Shown in pieces: positions 9,701-18,135 of a stretch of 64,000 bases of DNA. Both the position numbers and the translations under genes were made by a program. The DNA comes from HXMU1420-13 sp965228545 (GTDB lineage: Bacteria; Bacteroidota; Rhodothermia; Balneolales; Balneolaceae). Within the stretch, counting starts at the first letter, position 1, and every line of letters starts with the position of its first letter. The stretch spans positions 186,001-250,000 of the forward strand of contig OZ245822.1 in the NCBI GenBank assembly GCA_965228545.1. Direction: 5' to 3'. The notes under the pieces were generated by a model. It worked only from the letters and a program-made list of their open reading frames with translations, ran no database searches and was not told where the DNA came from.

Positions 9701-11638
9701 ATGAAATCAATCTATGCACGGGCATTATTAGCCTGTGGTCTCTTACTATCGGTACAAAAAACCTTCGCGCAAACCGTAGCCGACACATTGTGGATGGATG
9801 AAATACGAGTACAAGCCACCCGTGTTGATGTACAAGATGCCTATCAATCTTTTACAGTTCAGCGAATCGATTCGTTGCAAATTCAGCGAATTTCTACAAC
9901 TAATTTGTCCGGTCTTTTACAAGCACTAACCCCAATTTACATTCGGGATGCCGGTCCGGGCGGACTTGCCACTTTTTCATCTCGTGGATTTTCAGCCTCA
10001 CAAACTCAGGTAATCTGGAATGGATTTCCACTCAATCATCCAATGCTCGGTGTTACCGATTTGAGTTTGATTCCATCGATTGCTGTTCAATCGGTGGCTG
10101 TTAGTGCCGGAGCTTCTAATGCATCATTTGGGGAAAAGGGAGGTGGGACCGTTGCCATCGAAACTACACATGCTCAAGACGAAGTTGGTATACAGTATTC
10201 TGTGGGTAGTTACGGCACTAATGCGTATTCGGTGCAGGTCGGCCAACAAATAAAAGATTGGAACGTGCAGGTTTTGGCAGGATTCAGAAATGCAGACAAT
10301 GATTTTGAATATCAGACCAGAGTATTCAGCAACGAAGCCGGCGGTTTTGTGGATGTGGAGAAGAAGAGAGAGAATAATAGAACGGAATCGGCTACGGTTT
10401 TAATCGATCTGGAGACAAAAAAAGATCAATATAATGTGCTTTCAACAAAGCTTTGGATCCTGGATTCAATAAATAAGATACCGGGCGGAATCTCATCACA
10501 AAATAATACAGCATTACAAGAAGACAGTTTTATCCGATGGGTTACCACTTGGAAACGACAGCTCAACAAACATCGATTTAACATTTCTACCTACGTGTCT
10601 ACCCAACAACTCGATTATGTGGATGAATCATCAGAAATAAAGAGTTTGAGTACAACCGGGCTTTCGGCTGTTGATCTTTCGATAAGCAGTTCTATCCATC
10701 CCAGATTGCAAGCGGTAGGTGCTGTACAACTTTCGAGGGCGGAAGTACAAAGTTCGGAGTATCCTGCGGATGTGGCTCGCAACCAATTTTCGCTGAATTT
10801 CCAATCAGTGTGGATGCCCTTAAACAATTTGTTTGTATATCCGGGTGTTCGATTCGATTCCTATTCCGATTTTGGAAATGCATATACAGCACAGGCAGGC
10901 ATCAACTACTCCCTTTTTGATGAACACCTTTTTTTGAAATCCTCAGTTAGCAGAAATTTTACCACTCCAACCTTTAACGATTTATACTGGCCGGCGCTAG
11001 GAGATCCGAACTTGCAACCCGAAACTATGCTTAAAGCGGAATCTTCTGTTGAATATCGAATTGTTAAAGAACAGATTACATCAAGTGCCGAATTCACTGT
11101 TTATACCGCTGATGTAAGCAATGGAATCCGCTGGTTGCCACAACCAAACGGACAAAGTGCACCTCAAAATATCGAGTCGCTCGATATTCGTGGGGTGGAA
11201 TTTATACTCAACTCGAGCATCGATATAAATGCATTTCATATTTCACTGGGTGGTTCAATAAATCATGCATTAGCATCCATCAATAAAGCTCGATTCGAAA
11301 ATGATCGTGCGGTAGACAAACAACTCATTTACACGCCCGAATGGCAATATAAAGGCAATGCAACCATACAATTTAAATCGTTTTCTACCACTGTACTCTA
11401 TGCGTATATAGATGAGCGCTTCACGACCAATGATCATAGTTCTCCCTTCGATCCATTGCCCGCCTATAATACCTTAGATTTGGTGAATAGCTGGACAATT
11501 AACACCGGAATTGGATCACATACTATCAAATTAGACTTTAGGAATCTGCTGGATGAGCGCTATTCCATTATTCGCGACTATCCCATGCCGGGCACACACT
11601 TTAACTTAACCTTAACTACAAATTTCAAAACAAACTAA
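9701..11638 (+). CDS. TonB-dependent outer-membrane receptor, BtuB-like cobalamin transporter
   Basis: Imports cobalamin (or corrinoids) across the outer membrane using TonB energy. 645 aa from ATG 9701; this start gives a clean signal peptide (MKSIYARALLACG...TFAQ) and has GAGGT 5-9 nt upstream. A longer frame opens at 9617 but would lie inside the riboswitch. After the signal comes a TonB-box-like segment (TLWMDEIRVQATR), a plug domain (residues about 45-160, with IRDAGPGGLATFSSRGFS), then a 22-strand-type barrel ending in TLTTNFKTN. Length fits BtuB-type receptors (about 600-680). Corrinoid specificity rests on the riboswitch and on its neighbours. The secreted beta-propeller gene follows after 3 bp. 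Confidence 0.92.
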   Translation: MKSIYARALLACGLLLSVQKTFAQTVADTLWMDEIRVQATRVDVQDAYQSFTVQRIDSLQIQRISTTNLSGLLQALTPIYIRDAGPGGLATFSSRGFSASQTQVIWNGFPLNHPMLGVTDLSLIPSIAVQSVAVSAGASNASFGEKGGGTVAIETTHAQDEVGIQYSVGSYGTNAYSVQVGQQIKDWNVQVLAGFRNADNDFEYQTRVFSNEAGGFVDVEKKRENNRTESATVLIDLETKKDQYNVLSTKLWILDSINKIPGGISSQNNTALQEDSFIRWVTTWKRQLNKHRFNISTYVSTQQLDYVDESSEIKSLSTTGLSAVDLSISSSIHPRLQAVGAVQLSRAEVQSSEYPADVARNQFSLNFQSVWMPLNNLFVYPGVRFDSYSDFGNAYTAQAGINYSLFDEHLFLKSSVSRNFTTPTFNDLYWPALGDPNLQPETMLKAESSVEYRIVKEQITSSAEFTVYTADVSNGIRWLPQPNGQSAPQNIESLDIRGVEFILNSSIDINAFHISLGGSINHALASINKARFENDRAVDKQLIYTPEWQYKGNATIQFKSFSTTVLYAYIDERFTTNDHSSPFDPLPAYNTLDLVNSWTINTGIGSHTIKLDFRNLLDERYSIIRDYPMPGTHFNLTLTTNFKTN

Positions 11639-11641
11639 CGA

Positions 11642-12982
11642 ATGAAAAAAGCTACTTTTCTGCTATCTGCCATCTTATTGATTTCCACCTCGGTGGCCGG
11701 CCAACAAACACTTGAACGGGTATTAATAGGAAATGAGGGCAATTTCGGTTCGGGAAACGCCACCATCACCACTTTTGATTTTGCCACCAAAACTACAACC
11801 GATGGTGTATTCTTGAATGCAAATGGTGTTGGACTCGGGGATGTGGTTCAATCCATCACCGAAATTGATCATCAATTATATATTGTGGTTAATAATTCAC
11901 AAAAAGTGGTAATCACCAATCCAGAGACTTTTCAACAAACCGGACAGATAACTCTTGGAGCCGGTTCAAGCCCGCGAGAAATACTTCCTATTGGAAATAA
12001 TCGAGCATACATCACCGATTTATATGGAAATCATGTGCTATTGATTAATCTGGCTACTAAATCAGTGCTCGGTGATACGATCAGAGTTGGTCGAAATCCA
12101 GATCAGATGTTGGAAGTAGATGATGCTGTATTTGTAGCAAATACAGGGTTTGGAGCAGACAGCACAATATTCAAAATAAACGTAAACACCCATACGGTAG
12201 TAGATACGATTACTGTGAGTAGAGGTCCGGCCGGGATGGTACTGGATAAAGAGGGAATGCTTTGGGTAGTTTCTACCGGATATTCCGGTGATTATGACGA
12301 CGATTTCAATCTGATACCGGGAACATCCCGCCCTGGAGGAGTTCACAAGGTAAATCCATCAACAGGTGACGTATTGGCATCGATTAAACTTGTTTCTGCA
12401 GGAAGTGATGTAGCTATCGATCTAGCAAATGATAAACTGTTTATAAACAGTGGGGGAATTCGAGTAATTAACTTGAATACAGCAGAAGCAGAAACTGATA
12501 CGTTAGTGAAGGGGAGTTTTTATAGTTTTAACTACGATCCGATAAACGATCTGTTTTTTACTGCAGATGCAAAATCCTTTTCGAGCGCAGGGGAAATACG
12601 ATATTATTCTGGTGATGGGATGCTAGTTGGTAGTTTCGATTCGGGAATCATCCCCGGAGATATTCATTTTAATTACGAAGTAAACACTTCTTTAAGCGAA
12701 GAATCACTACAAAGTGTGGATAACTTTGAGCTTTATCAAAACTATCCTAACCCATTCAATCCAAGTACAACCATCAATTTTTCAATGGCTGAGCCGGGGT
12801 TAACGCAACTATCGGTATTCAATACGGCAGGCCAAAAAATTGCGGAGCTGCTAAATGAAAGATTAGAGGCAGGAAATCATTCTGTAACCTTTGAAGCAAG
12901 CTCAATTTCAACGGGTGTATACTTTTACAGGCTTCAAACGAGTGAAGGAATTATCACCAAAAAAATGATGCTTATAAAGTAA
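11642..12982 (+). CDS. Secreted YVTN-like beta-propeller with T9SS sorting domain; candidate surface cobalamin-binding protein
   Basis: 446 aa. Signal peptide (MKKATFLLSAILLISTSVAG), then repeated beta-propeller blades of the YncE/YVTN type (for example GNHVLLINLATKSVLGDTI, RVINLNTAEAETDTL), then a C-terminal domain of about 80 residues with NYPNPFNPSTTI and the ending KKMMLIK, the T9SS type A sorting signal that would deliver it to the cell surface. It lies 3 bp after the BtuB-like receptor in the B12-riboswitch transcript. In Bacteroides, the surface beta-propeller lipoprotein BtuG sits next to BtuB and captures B12. By position and fold this could be the equivalent with a T9SS anchor instead of a lipid. 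That function is inference; fold and export are well supported. Confidence 0.85.
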   Translation: MKKATFLLSAILLISTSVAGQQTLERVLIGNEGNFGSGNATITTFDFATKTTTDGVFLNANGVGLGDVVQSITEIDHQLYIVVNNSQKVVITNPETFQQTGQITLGAGSSPREILPIGNNRAYITDLYGNHVLLINLATKSVLGDTIRVGRNPDQMLEVDDAVFVANTGFGADSTIFKINVNTHTVVDTITVSRGPAGMVLDKEGMLWVVSTGYSGDYDDDFNLIPGTSRPGGVHKVNPSTGDVLASIKLVSAGSDVAIDLANDKLFINSGGIRVINLNTAEAETDTLVKGSFYSFNYDPINDLFFTADAKSFSSAGEIRYYSGDGMLVGSFDSGIIPGDIHFNYEVNTSLSEESLQSVDNFELYQNYPNPFNPSTTINFSMAEPGLTQLSVFNTAGQKIAELLNERLEAGNHSVTFEASSISTGVYFYRLQTSEGIITKKMMLIK

Positions 12983-13027
12983 AAATTAGTTTACATTATT
13001 ACTGTATTTAAAATCGAAAGCTTATTA

Positions 13028-13067
13028 CAAAAAGCGGAATATATTAATATGATATTCTGCTTTTTTT
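13028..13067 (+). terminator. Rho-independent terminator of the B12-uptake operon
   Basis: A stem AAAAAGCGGAATAT / ATATTCTGCTTTTT (one G-T pair) with a 7-nt loop, running into seven T, 46 nt after the propeller stop codon. It separates the riboswitch operon from the ribonucleotide reductase gene. Confidence 0.9.
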
Positions 13068-13097
13068 ATTATATATAAGAAGCACTATTTTTTGATA

Positions 13098-13289
13098 TGT
13101 GGATAACTATTTAATACATGGATTACCTAAAAACCAAGTAAATAGTATTATAAGCGTCGATTTTATTGTTTCTTTTCGAAATTAAATTAGATAGGCATCG
13201 TAAATAATATATAATAATAAAATCCATACATCTTTAAAGTTTGATTTAAAAATTTACTAATGTGGATAAGTGAATGTATTTGTGGAAAA
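13098..13289. other. AT-rich region with DnaA-box-like sites (TGTGGATAA)
   Basis: The 448-bp gap before the ribonucleotide reductase gene is AT-rich and has two perfect 9-mers TGTGGATAA (13098-13106 and 13261-13269), identical to the complement of the consensus DnaA box TTATCCACA, plus a near match TGTGGAAAA (13281-13289). All have the same orientation. They could be a DnaA control region for the reductase promoter, or part of a replication origin. No gene was found in this gap. Confidence 0.5.
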
Positions 13290-13304
13290 GAAATGCAGAT
13301 TTAA

Positions 13305-13336
13305 TTTGTGAGCATACTTACAGGCGTATATATTTG
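13305..13336 (+). promoter_or_regulatory. FCB-type promoter of the ribonucleotide reductase gene
   Basis: A TTTG at 13305-13308 and TATATTTG at 13329-13336, separated by 20 bp, match the Bacteroidetes -33/-7 consensus (TTTG and TAnnTTTG). It would give a 5' leader of about 90 nt and lies just downstream of the DnaA-like boxes. Confidence 0.6.
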
Positions 13337-13430
13337 GTAGCACTTCTTTAGGAGTTTTGGCTCTTTTTTAACACAGGGATAACACACCCGGAGCATCATC
13401 TATCAATAGTAACCATAGCGAAGTACGCCC

Positions 13431-16400
13431 ATGAATTTTTCCCGCTTTTACACCAAGTCAGACTGGAACACACCATATGATGACATCAAATTTGTAAGTA
13501 GAACCTCAGAGATTAAGAATCCGGACGGGTCGCAAGTTTTCCATATGGAAAACGTGCAGGTACCAGAAAGCTGGAGTCAGGTTGCTACCGATATCATCGC
13601 TCAAAAGTATTTCCGTAAAGCAGGTGTACCGGTTGCCCTAAAGAAAGTGAAAGAAAAAGGGGTGCCAACTTGGCTACAACGCTCGGTTGCCGACGAAGCC
13701 AAACTAAAAGAATTACCCGAAAATGAGCGGTTTTCTCACGAGGTTGATAGCCGGCAGGTGTTTAACAGATTGGCGGGTTGTTGGACATACTGGGGGTGGA
13801 AAAACGATTACTTTGCGTCGGAAGAGGATGCAAAAGTCTTTTATGACGAACTTTGCTATATGCTCGCTCAGCAAATGGCGGCACCAAACAGCCCACAATG
13901 GTTTAATACAGGATTGCATTGGGCATATGGAATTAATGGTCCGGCCCAGGGACACTATTATGTGGATGCAAAAACAGGAAAACTAACACGATCGAAAGAT
14001 TCTTACACTCATCCACAACCACACGCTTGCTTCATCCAAAGTGTGGATGACGATTTGGTAAACGAAGGCGGAATCATGGACTTGTGGGTTCGTGAAGCTC
14101 GCTTATTTAAATACGGTTCAGGTACCGGAAGTAATTTCTCTGATATCCGTGGCGCCAACGAGCCGCTAAGTGGCGGCGGACGTTCATCCGGTTTGATGAG
14201 TTTTCTCAAAATCGGTGATCGAGCAGCAGGTGCCATCAAATCAGGAGGAACAACTCGACGAGCTGCGAAAATGGTAACTCTGGATTTGGATCACCCGGAT
14301 ATTGAAGAGTACATCAATTGGAAAGTTAAAGAAGAGCAGAAAGTAGCAGCCTTAGTTGCCGGGTCTAAAATCACCCAAAAGCACTTAAAAGAAATTATCA
14401 AACTTTGCCACACTCCCGTTGAAATAGAAGGAAGAACATTCAACGGTGCTATGAGTCGCGACCCGCTTAAGAATAAAGAATTAGGTAAGGTCATCCGACA
14501 GGCAAAGCGCGATCAGGTACCACTGAACTACATTGAGCGCGTAATGCAGTTAGCGGCACAAGGCTTTACTGATCTGGAATTCGAAACGTTTGATACCGAT
14601 TGGAATTCTGAGGCTTATGCCACTGTAGCCGGACAAAATTCTAACAACTCCGTGCGCGTACCTAACTCGTTCATGAAAGCGGTTAAGGATAACAGCGAGT
14701 TTAACTTGTACTGGAGAGTTGAAAAAGAAAAAGCGGCGCTCGAAGGTCGTGAGCCTAAGCCATGTAAAACACTTGATGCCAACGAATTATGGGATCAAAT
14801 AGCGTATGCAGCGTGGGCTTCTGCCGATCCCGGAACTCAATATCATGATACCATCAACGAATGGCATACCTGCCCGGAAGATGGCGAAATCAGAGCAAGT
14901 AATCCGTGTTCAGAGTACATGTTTTTGGATAATACCGCATGTAATTTGGCTTCATTGAACTTGATGAAGTTCTTCAAAGATGAAGACTACAAAGAGTTTG
15001 ATGTAGAATCGATTCGATTTGCCAGCCGTATCTGGACCACCGTTCTTGAAATTTCTGTGCTAATGGCGCAGTTCCCATCCAAAGAAATTGCTGAATTATC
15101 GTACGTGTTCCGCACACTAGGACTTGGTTATGCAAACATCGGCGCCGCTTTGATGGTGCAAGGAATTCCCTATGACTCGGATGAAGCAGCGGCTATTACA
15201 GGTGCAATCACATCGATCATGCATATGAAAGCCTATGAGACGAGTGCAGAATTAGCTGGAGAGTTAGGCGCTTTTGAAGGATACGAGCGAAATAAAGAGC
15301 ACATGTTGCGCGTGATGAGAAACCATCGTCGAGCAGCGTACAATGCTGATCCAAATGAATATGAGGGTTTAACTGTAAAACCGTTCGGAATCAATGCAAC
15401 AATTTGCCCTGATTATCTGCTAAAAGCAGCACAGGAAACTTCGGATGCCGCGGTTAATTTAGGTGAGAAAAATGGCTACCGTAATGCACAGGTAACAGTT
15501 CTTGCACCTACCGGAACAATTGGTTTGGTGATGGATTGCGATACAACCGGTATCGAGCCTGATTTTGCGTTGGTGAAATTCAAGAAACTTGCCGGTGGTG
15601 GTTATTTCAAAATCATCAACCAAAGTGTGCCGGCCGCACTGAAAAATCTTGGCTATTCTCCAAAAGAATCGAAAGCCATTATTGATTATGCTAAAGGTGC
15701 TGCAACTTTGGAAGGATGTCCGCATATCAACCCGCAATCGCTTGGCGAAAAAGGCTTCACCAAAGACAAAATTGATGCCATAGAAGCAGCACTACCTAGC
15801 AGCTTCGATATCAAATTCGCTTTTAATCAGTTTACGCTGGGTGAAGATTTCTGTAAAGATGTGCTCGGAATCACTGAAGAGCAATTGTCAGATTTTTCTT
15901 TCGATATGCTCCGACATCTTGGGTTTAGCAAAGAGCAAATTCAGGAAGCCAACGATTATGTCTGCGGAACCATGACCGTTGAAGGTGCTCCATATCTTAA
16001 AGATGAGCATCTTGCAGTATTTGATTGTGCCAATAAATGCGGAAGAATTGGAACGCGCTATATCGCTGCTTCAGGCCATATCAAGATGATGGCTGCTGCA
16101 CAACCTTTCTTATCCGGTGCTATTTCGAAAACCATCAACCTGCCGAATGAAGCCACTGTAGAGGACATGAAAGACGCCTACATGCTTTCGTGGGAAATGA
16201 TGTTAAAGGCAAATGCGCTTTATCGCGATGGCTCGAAATTAAGTCAGCCGTTGAACAGTATGGCCGATGTATTTGAAGAGCTGGAAGAAGAGGAAGAGGT
16301 TGTAGATCAGGCAACCACCGTTGCTCAAGATAAAGTAGTAGAAATTGCCGAGCGTATTATCACTAAATATGTAGCACGCCGCCAGCGATTACCATTCCGT

Positions 16401-17036
16401 CGTGAAGGGTATACCCAAAAAGTGAAAATCGGTGGACAGAGTGTATACCTGAGAACCGGTGAATACGAAAACGGACAGCTTGGTGAAATCTTTATCGATA
16501 TGCACCGTGAAGGCGCTGCATTCAGAAGTTTACTAAACTGCTTTGCAATATCGATTTCGCTTGGTTTGCAACATGGTGTTCCGCTAGAAGAATTTGTGGA
16601 TGCTTTTGTATTCACCAAATTCGAACCAAGCGGTATGGTAAACGGCAACCCTCATGTGAAAATGAGTACCTCAGTTATCGATTACATTTTCCGTGAACTA
16701 GCTGTTACCTATTTAGGAAGAGAAGACCTAGCACACGTACCTTCAGATCAGATTACAACACGCGATCTTCGCCCGATTGAAGATGAAGAGCCAGCACAAC
16801 CAGCAGCACCGGTTGCAGCCGTTGCTCCGGCACCGGTTCCTGAACCTGCAGTTGCACCATCAGCTCCGGCTCCTGCCGCTGCAAAGGCTACATCCAGCTA
16901 CGAAAGCGAGTACGATAAAGCTAAGCAACTAGGTTATACCGGTGATGCTTGCCCGGAATGCGGAAGCATGACGATGGTTCGCAACGGAACGTGCATGAAA
17001 TGTATCACCTGCGGTTCTACTTCGGGTTGTAGCTAA
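13431..17036 (+). CDS. nrdJ: Vitamin B12-dependent (class II) ribonucleoside-diphosphate reductase
   Basis: Makes deoxyribonucleotides using adenosylcobalamin as radical source; cytosolic. 1201 aa, usual for the long NrdJ form. Visible: ATP-cone-free N-terminal region, CFIQSVDDDL with a redox-type Cys early on, GSGTGSNFSDIRG, the catalytic NPCSE (Asn491, Cys493, Glu495), the APTGTIG phosphate loop and an Ala/Pro-rich linker (about 1120-1150). The C-terminal Cys-rich tail begins CPECGSM (1174-1201) and is the usual re-reduction element. The gene has its own FCB-type promoter and lies downstream of the B12-uptake operon, so the major consumer of the cofactor sits beside its import. No oxygen-dependent NrdAB is in the window. 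Confidence 0.96.
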   Translation: MNFSRFYTKSDWNTPYDDIKFVSRTSEIKNPDGSQVFHMENVQVPESWSQVATDIIAQKYFRKAGVPVALKKVKEKGVPTWLQRSVADEAKLKELPENERFSHEVDSRQVFNRLAGCWTYWGWKNDYFASEEDAKVFYDELCYMLAQQMAAPNSPQWFNTGLHWAYGINGPAQGHYYVDAKTGKLTRSKDSYTHPQPHACFIQSVDDDLVNEGGIMDLWVREARLFKYGSGTGSNFSDIRGANEPLSGGGRSSGLMSFLKIGDRAAGAIKSGGTTRRAAKMVTLDLDHPDIEEYINWKVKEEQKVAALVAGSKITQKHLKEIIKLCHTPVEIEGRTFNGAMSRDPLKNKELGKVIRQAKRDQVPLNYIERVMQLAAQGFTDLEFETFDTDWNSEAYATVAGQNSNNSVRVPNSFMKAVKDNSEFNLYWRVEKEKAALEGREPKPCKTLDANELWDQIAYAAWASADPGTQYHDTINEWHTCPEDGEIRASNPCSEYMFLDNTACNLASLNLMKFFKDEDYKEFDVESIRFASRIWTTVLEISVLMAQFPSKEIAELSYVFRTLGLGYANIGAALMVQGIPYDSDEAAAITGAITSIMHMKAYETSAELAGELGAFEGYERNKEHMLRVMRNHRRAAYNADPNEYEGLTVKPFGINATICPDYLLKAAQETSDAAVNLGEKNGYRNAQVTVLAPTGTIGLVMDCDTTGIEPDFALVKFKKLAGGGYFKIINQSVPAALKNLGYSPKESKAIIDYAKGAATLEGCPHINPQSLGEKGFTKDKIDAIEAALPSSFDIKFAFNQFTLGEDFCKDVLGITEEQLSDFSFDMLRHLGFSKEQIQEANDYVCGTMTVEGAPYLKDEHLAVFDCANKCGRIGTRYIAASGHIKMMAAAQPFLSGAISKTINLPNEATVEDMKDAYMLSWEMMLKANALYRDGSKLSQPLNSMADVFEELEEEEEVVDQATTVAQDKVVEIAERIITKYVARRQRLPFRREGYTQKVKIGGQSVYLRTGEYENGQLGEIFIDMHREGAAFRSLLNCFAISISLGLQHGVPLEEFVDAFVFTKFEPSGMVNGNPHVKMSTSVIDYIFRELAVTYLGREDLAHVPSDQITTRDLRPIEDEEPAQPAAPVAAVAPAPVPEPAVAPSAPAPAAAKATSSYESEYDKAKQLGYTGDACPECGSMTMVRNGTCMKCITCGSTSGCS

Positions 17037-17052
17037 CACATTCTGAAAGACA

Positions 17053-17095
17053 TGAAGGGCCTGCGACAAGCTCAGGCACCTTCATTATTTTATTT
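17053..17095 (+). terminator. Rho-independent terminator after nrdJ
   Basis: GAAGGGCCTG and CAGGCACCTTC form a 10-bp stem with one bulged A around a 9-nt loop, followed by a T-rich tail, 17 nt after the nrdJ stop. Confidence 0.8.
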
Positions 17096-17127
17096 AAACT
17101 GATTTTCTTTCATGGAGAAACAGGATA

Positions 17128-17165
17128 ATGCCTCACCAGATTGATTTCGGTGGGGCATTTTAATT
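17128..17165 (+). terminator. Second hairpin with T-rich tail
   Basis: ATGCCTCACC pairs with GGTGGGGCAT (one T-G pair) around an 11-nt loop, followed by TTTTAATTT. It could be a back-up terminator for nrdJ. Confidence 0.6.
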
Positions 17166-17361
17166 TGAGAGAATTATTAATGATCTTTCTTTAAAGATTC
17201 TGGGAAATCAAAGTGTTGGAAAAATCTCCCAGCAACAGCTGAGACTGGCCCGGCAGTCAAAAATGAAACAATGGGACAGGGAGTCCATTGCAACACTCGT
17301 GGAGGGCCGGGAGCCTCTCCTTTTAAAGAATGTTGTAAGGAATTGATTTAAAAATGATCTA
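17166..17361. other. Leader of the RayT gene with two small hairpins whose loops are complementary
   Basis: No gene is supported here. Hairpin 1 (17243-17258) is GACTG-GCCCGG-CAGTC. Hairpin 2 (17302-17317) has GAGG/CCTC arms and CCGGG in its loop, which could pair with CCCGG of the first loop. Hairpin 2 is followed by CTCCTTTTA. Such GC-rich hairpins beside a RayT gene may be REP-like sequences recognised by the transposase; this is inference. Confidence 0.35.
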
Positions 17362-18135
17362 ATGGGTATGAAGAACAAATACCCAAATCGGAAATCCATT
17401 CGCCTTGCTTCCTGGAATTATGCTTGGCAAGGCTTTTATTTTATTACCATTTGCACGAAGAATATGGAGCATATTTTTGGAGAGATGCAGGATGGAATTA
17501 TGAAATTAAACTCCTTCGGCGAAATTGCGCTGAGAGAATGGATCAAGACATCAGAAATAAGAGATAATGTGATCTTGGATGAATTTGTAATCATGCCGAA
17601 TCATATGCATGGGATCATTCGCATTATTGATAAGGGGCAAAATCATTATTTAATGAAGGCGAATCACTTGGGAAATGATATCGTACGGGCGAATCGCTTG
17701 GAAAATGATATCGTACGGGCGTATCGCGATACGCCCGTACTGCCCAATCGCGATATGCCCACACTCCCCAAAAGCGATTTGCAAGCTCCTGGCGAAAGCA
17801 ATTTGCTTGCTCGCTCAAAAAGAAATCCGCCTCATAGCAATAAATTAGAGCCTAATAATCCAAATGGAAATCAAATCAATAATAAATTCGAAAAGCGCTC
17901 TTTCCGATCGCCTTCAAAAGATCTGGGTGCTATCATTCGTGGATATAAAGCTGCTGTAACCACAAATATAAATAAGAGTCGGAAAGTGAAAGGCGTTCCG
18001 GTTTGGCATCGTAATTATTACGAGCATATCATTAGAAATGAGCAATCATTAAATCACATTCGATTCTATATCAAATCCAATCCCAAAAAATGGGATGAAG
18101 ATCGATTTAGCAGCATCACTTCATCAAAGTCATAG
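17362..18135 (+). CDS. rayT: REP-associated tyrosine transposase (RayT, IS200-like HUH family)
   Basis: 257 aa single-strand DNA transposase homologue that acts on small palindromic REP sequences instead of a conventional insertion sequence. Seen: N-terminal RKSIRLASWNYAWQGFYFIT, the HUH motif in PNHMHGI (His81, His83), a candidate catalytic Tyr in IIRGYKAAVT, and the family C-terminus (WHRNYYEHIIRN...YIKSNPKKW). Between about residues 98 and 155 is a low-complexity insert coded by repeated and palindromic DNA (17657-17740), including repeats of NDIVRA and short D-T/M-P units. There are no terminal inverted repeats around the gene. Its 3' end overlaps the convergent deacetylase-like gene by 20 bp. 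ATG 17362 is used; ATG 17368 is an equal alternative. Confidence 0.88.
   Translation: MGMKNKYPNRKSIRLASWNYAWQGFYFITICTKNMEHIFGEMQDGIMKLNSFGEIALREWIKTSEIRDNVILDEFVIMPNHMHGIIRIIDKGQNHYLMKANHLGNDIVRANRLENDIVRAYRDTPVLPNRDMPTLPKSDLQAPGESNLLARSKRNPPHSNKLEPNNPNGNQINNKFEKRSFRSPSKDLGAIIRGYKAAVTTNINKSRKVKGVPVWHRNYYEHIIRNEQSLNHIRFYIKSNPKKWDEDRFSSITSSKS
17657..17716 (+). repeat. Two tandem 30-bp repeats inside rayT
   Basis: Copies at 17657-17686 and 17687-17716 differ at only three positions. Each unit ends ATGATATCGTAC. A third partial unit starts at 17717 and runs into the palindrome that follows. The length, a multiple of three, keeps the gene in frame. Confidence 0.85.
17713..17740. repeat. Perfect 28-bp palindrome inside rayT
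   Basis: The left arm GTACGGGCGTATCG is followed with no spacer by its exact complement CGATACGCCCGTAC. The sequence after it repeats degenerate forms (CAATCGCGATATGCCC). It may be a REP-type target copied into the gene. Confidence 0.88.

Noticed and set aside
13431..13480. Second B12 riboswitch in front of nrdJ
   Set aside because: The leader lacks the conserved riboswitch core; only a promoter and DnaA-like boxes are visible.
17208..17399. Short minus-strand frame over the rayT leader and 5' end
   Set aside because: No family match; it is opposite to a certain gene and overlaps the hairpins.
17657..17740. Possible short CRISPR-like array
   Set aside because: Only two adjacent direct repeats without spacers, inside a coding gene; not CRISPR.
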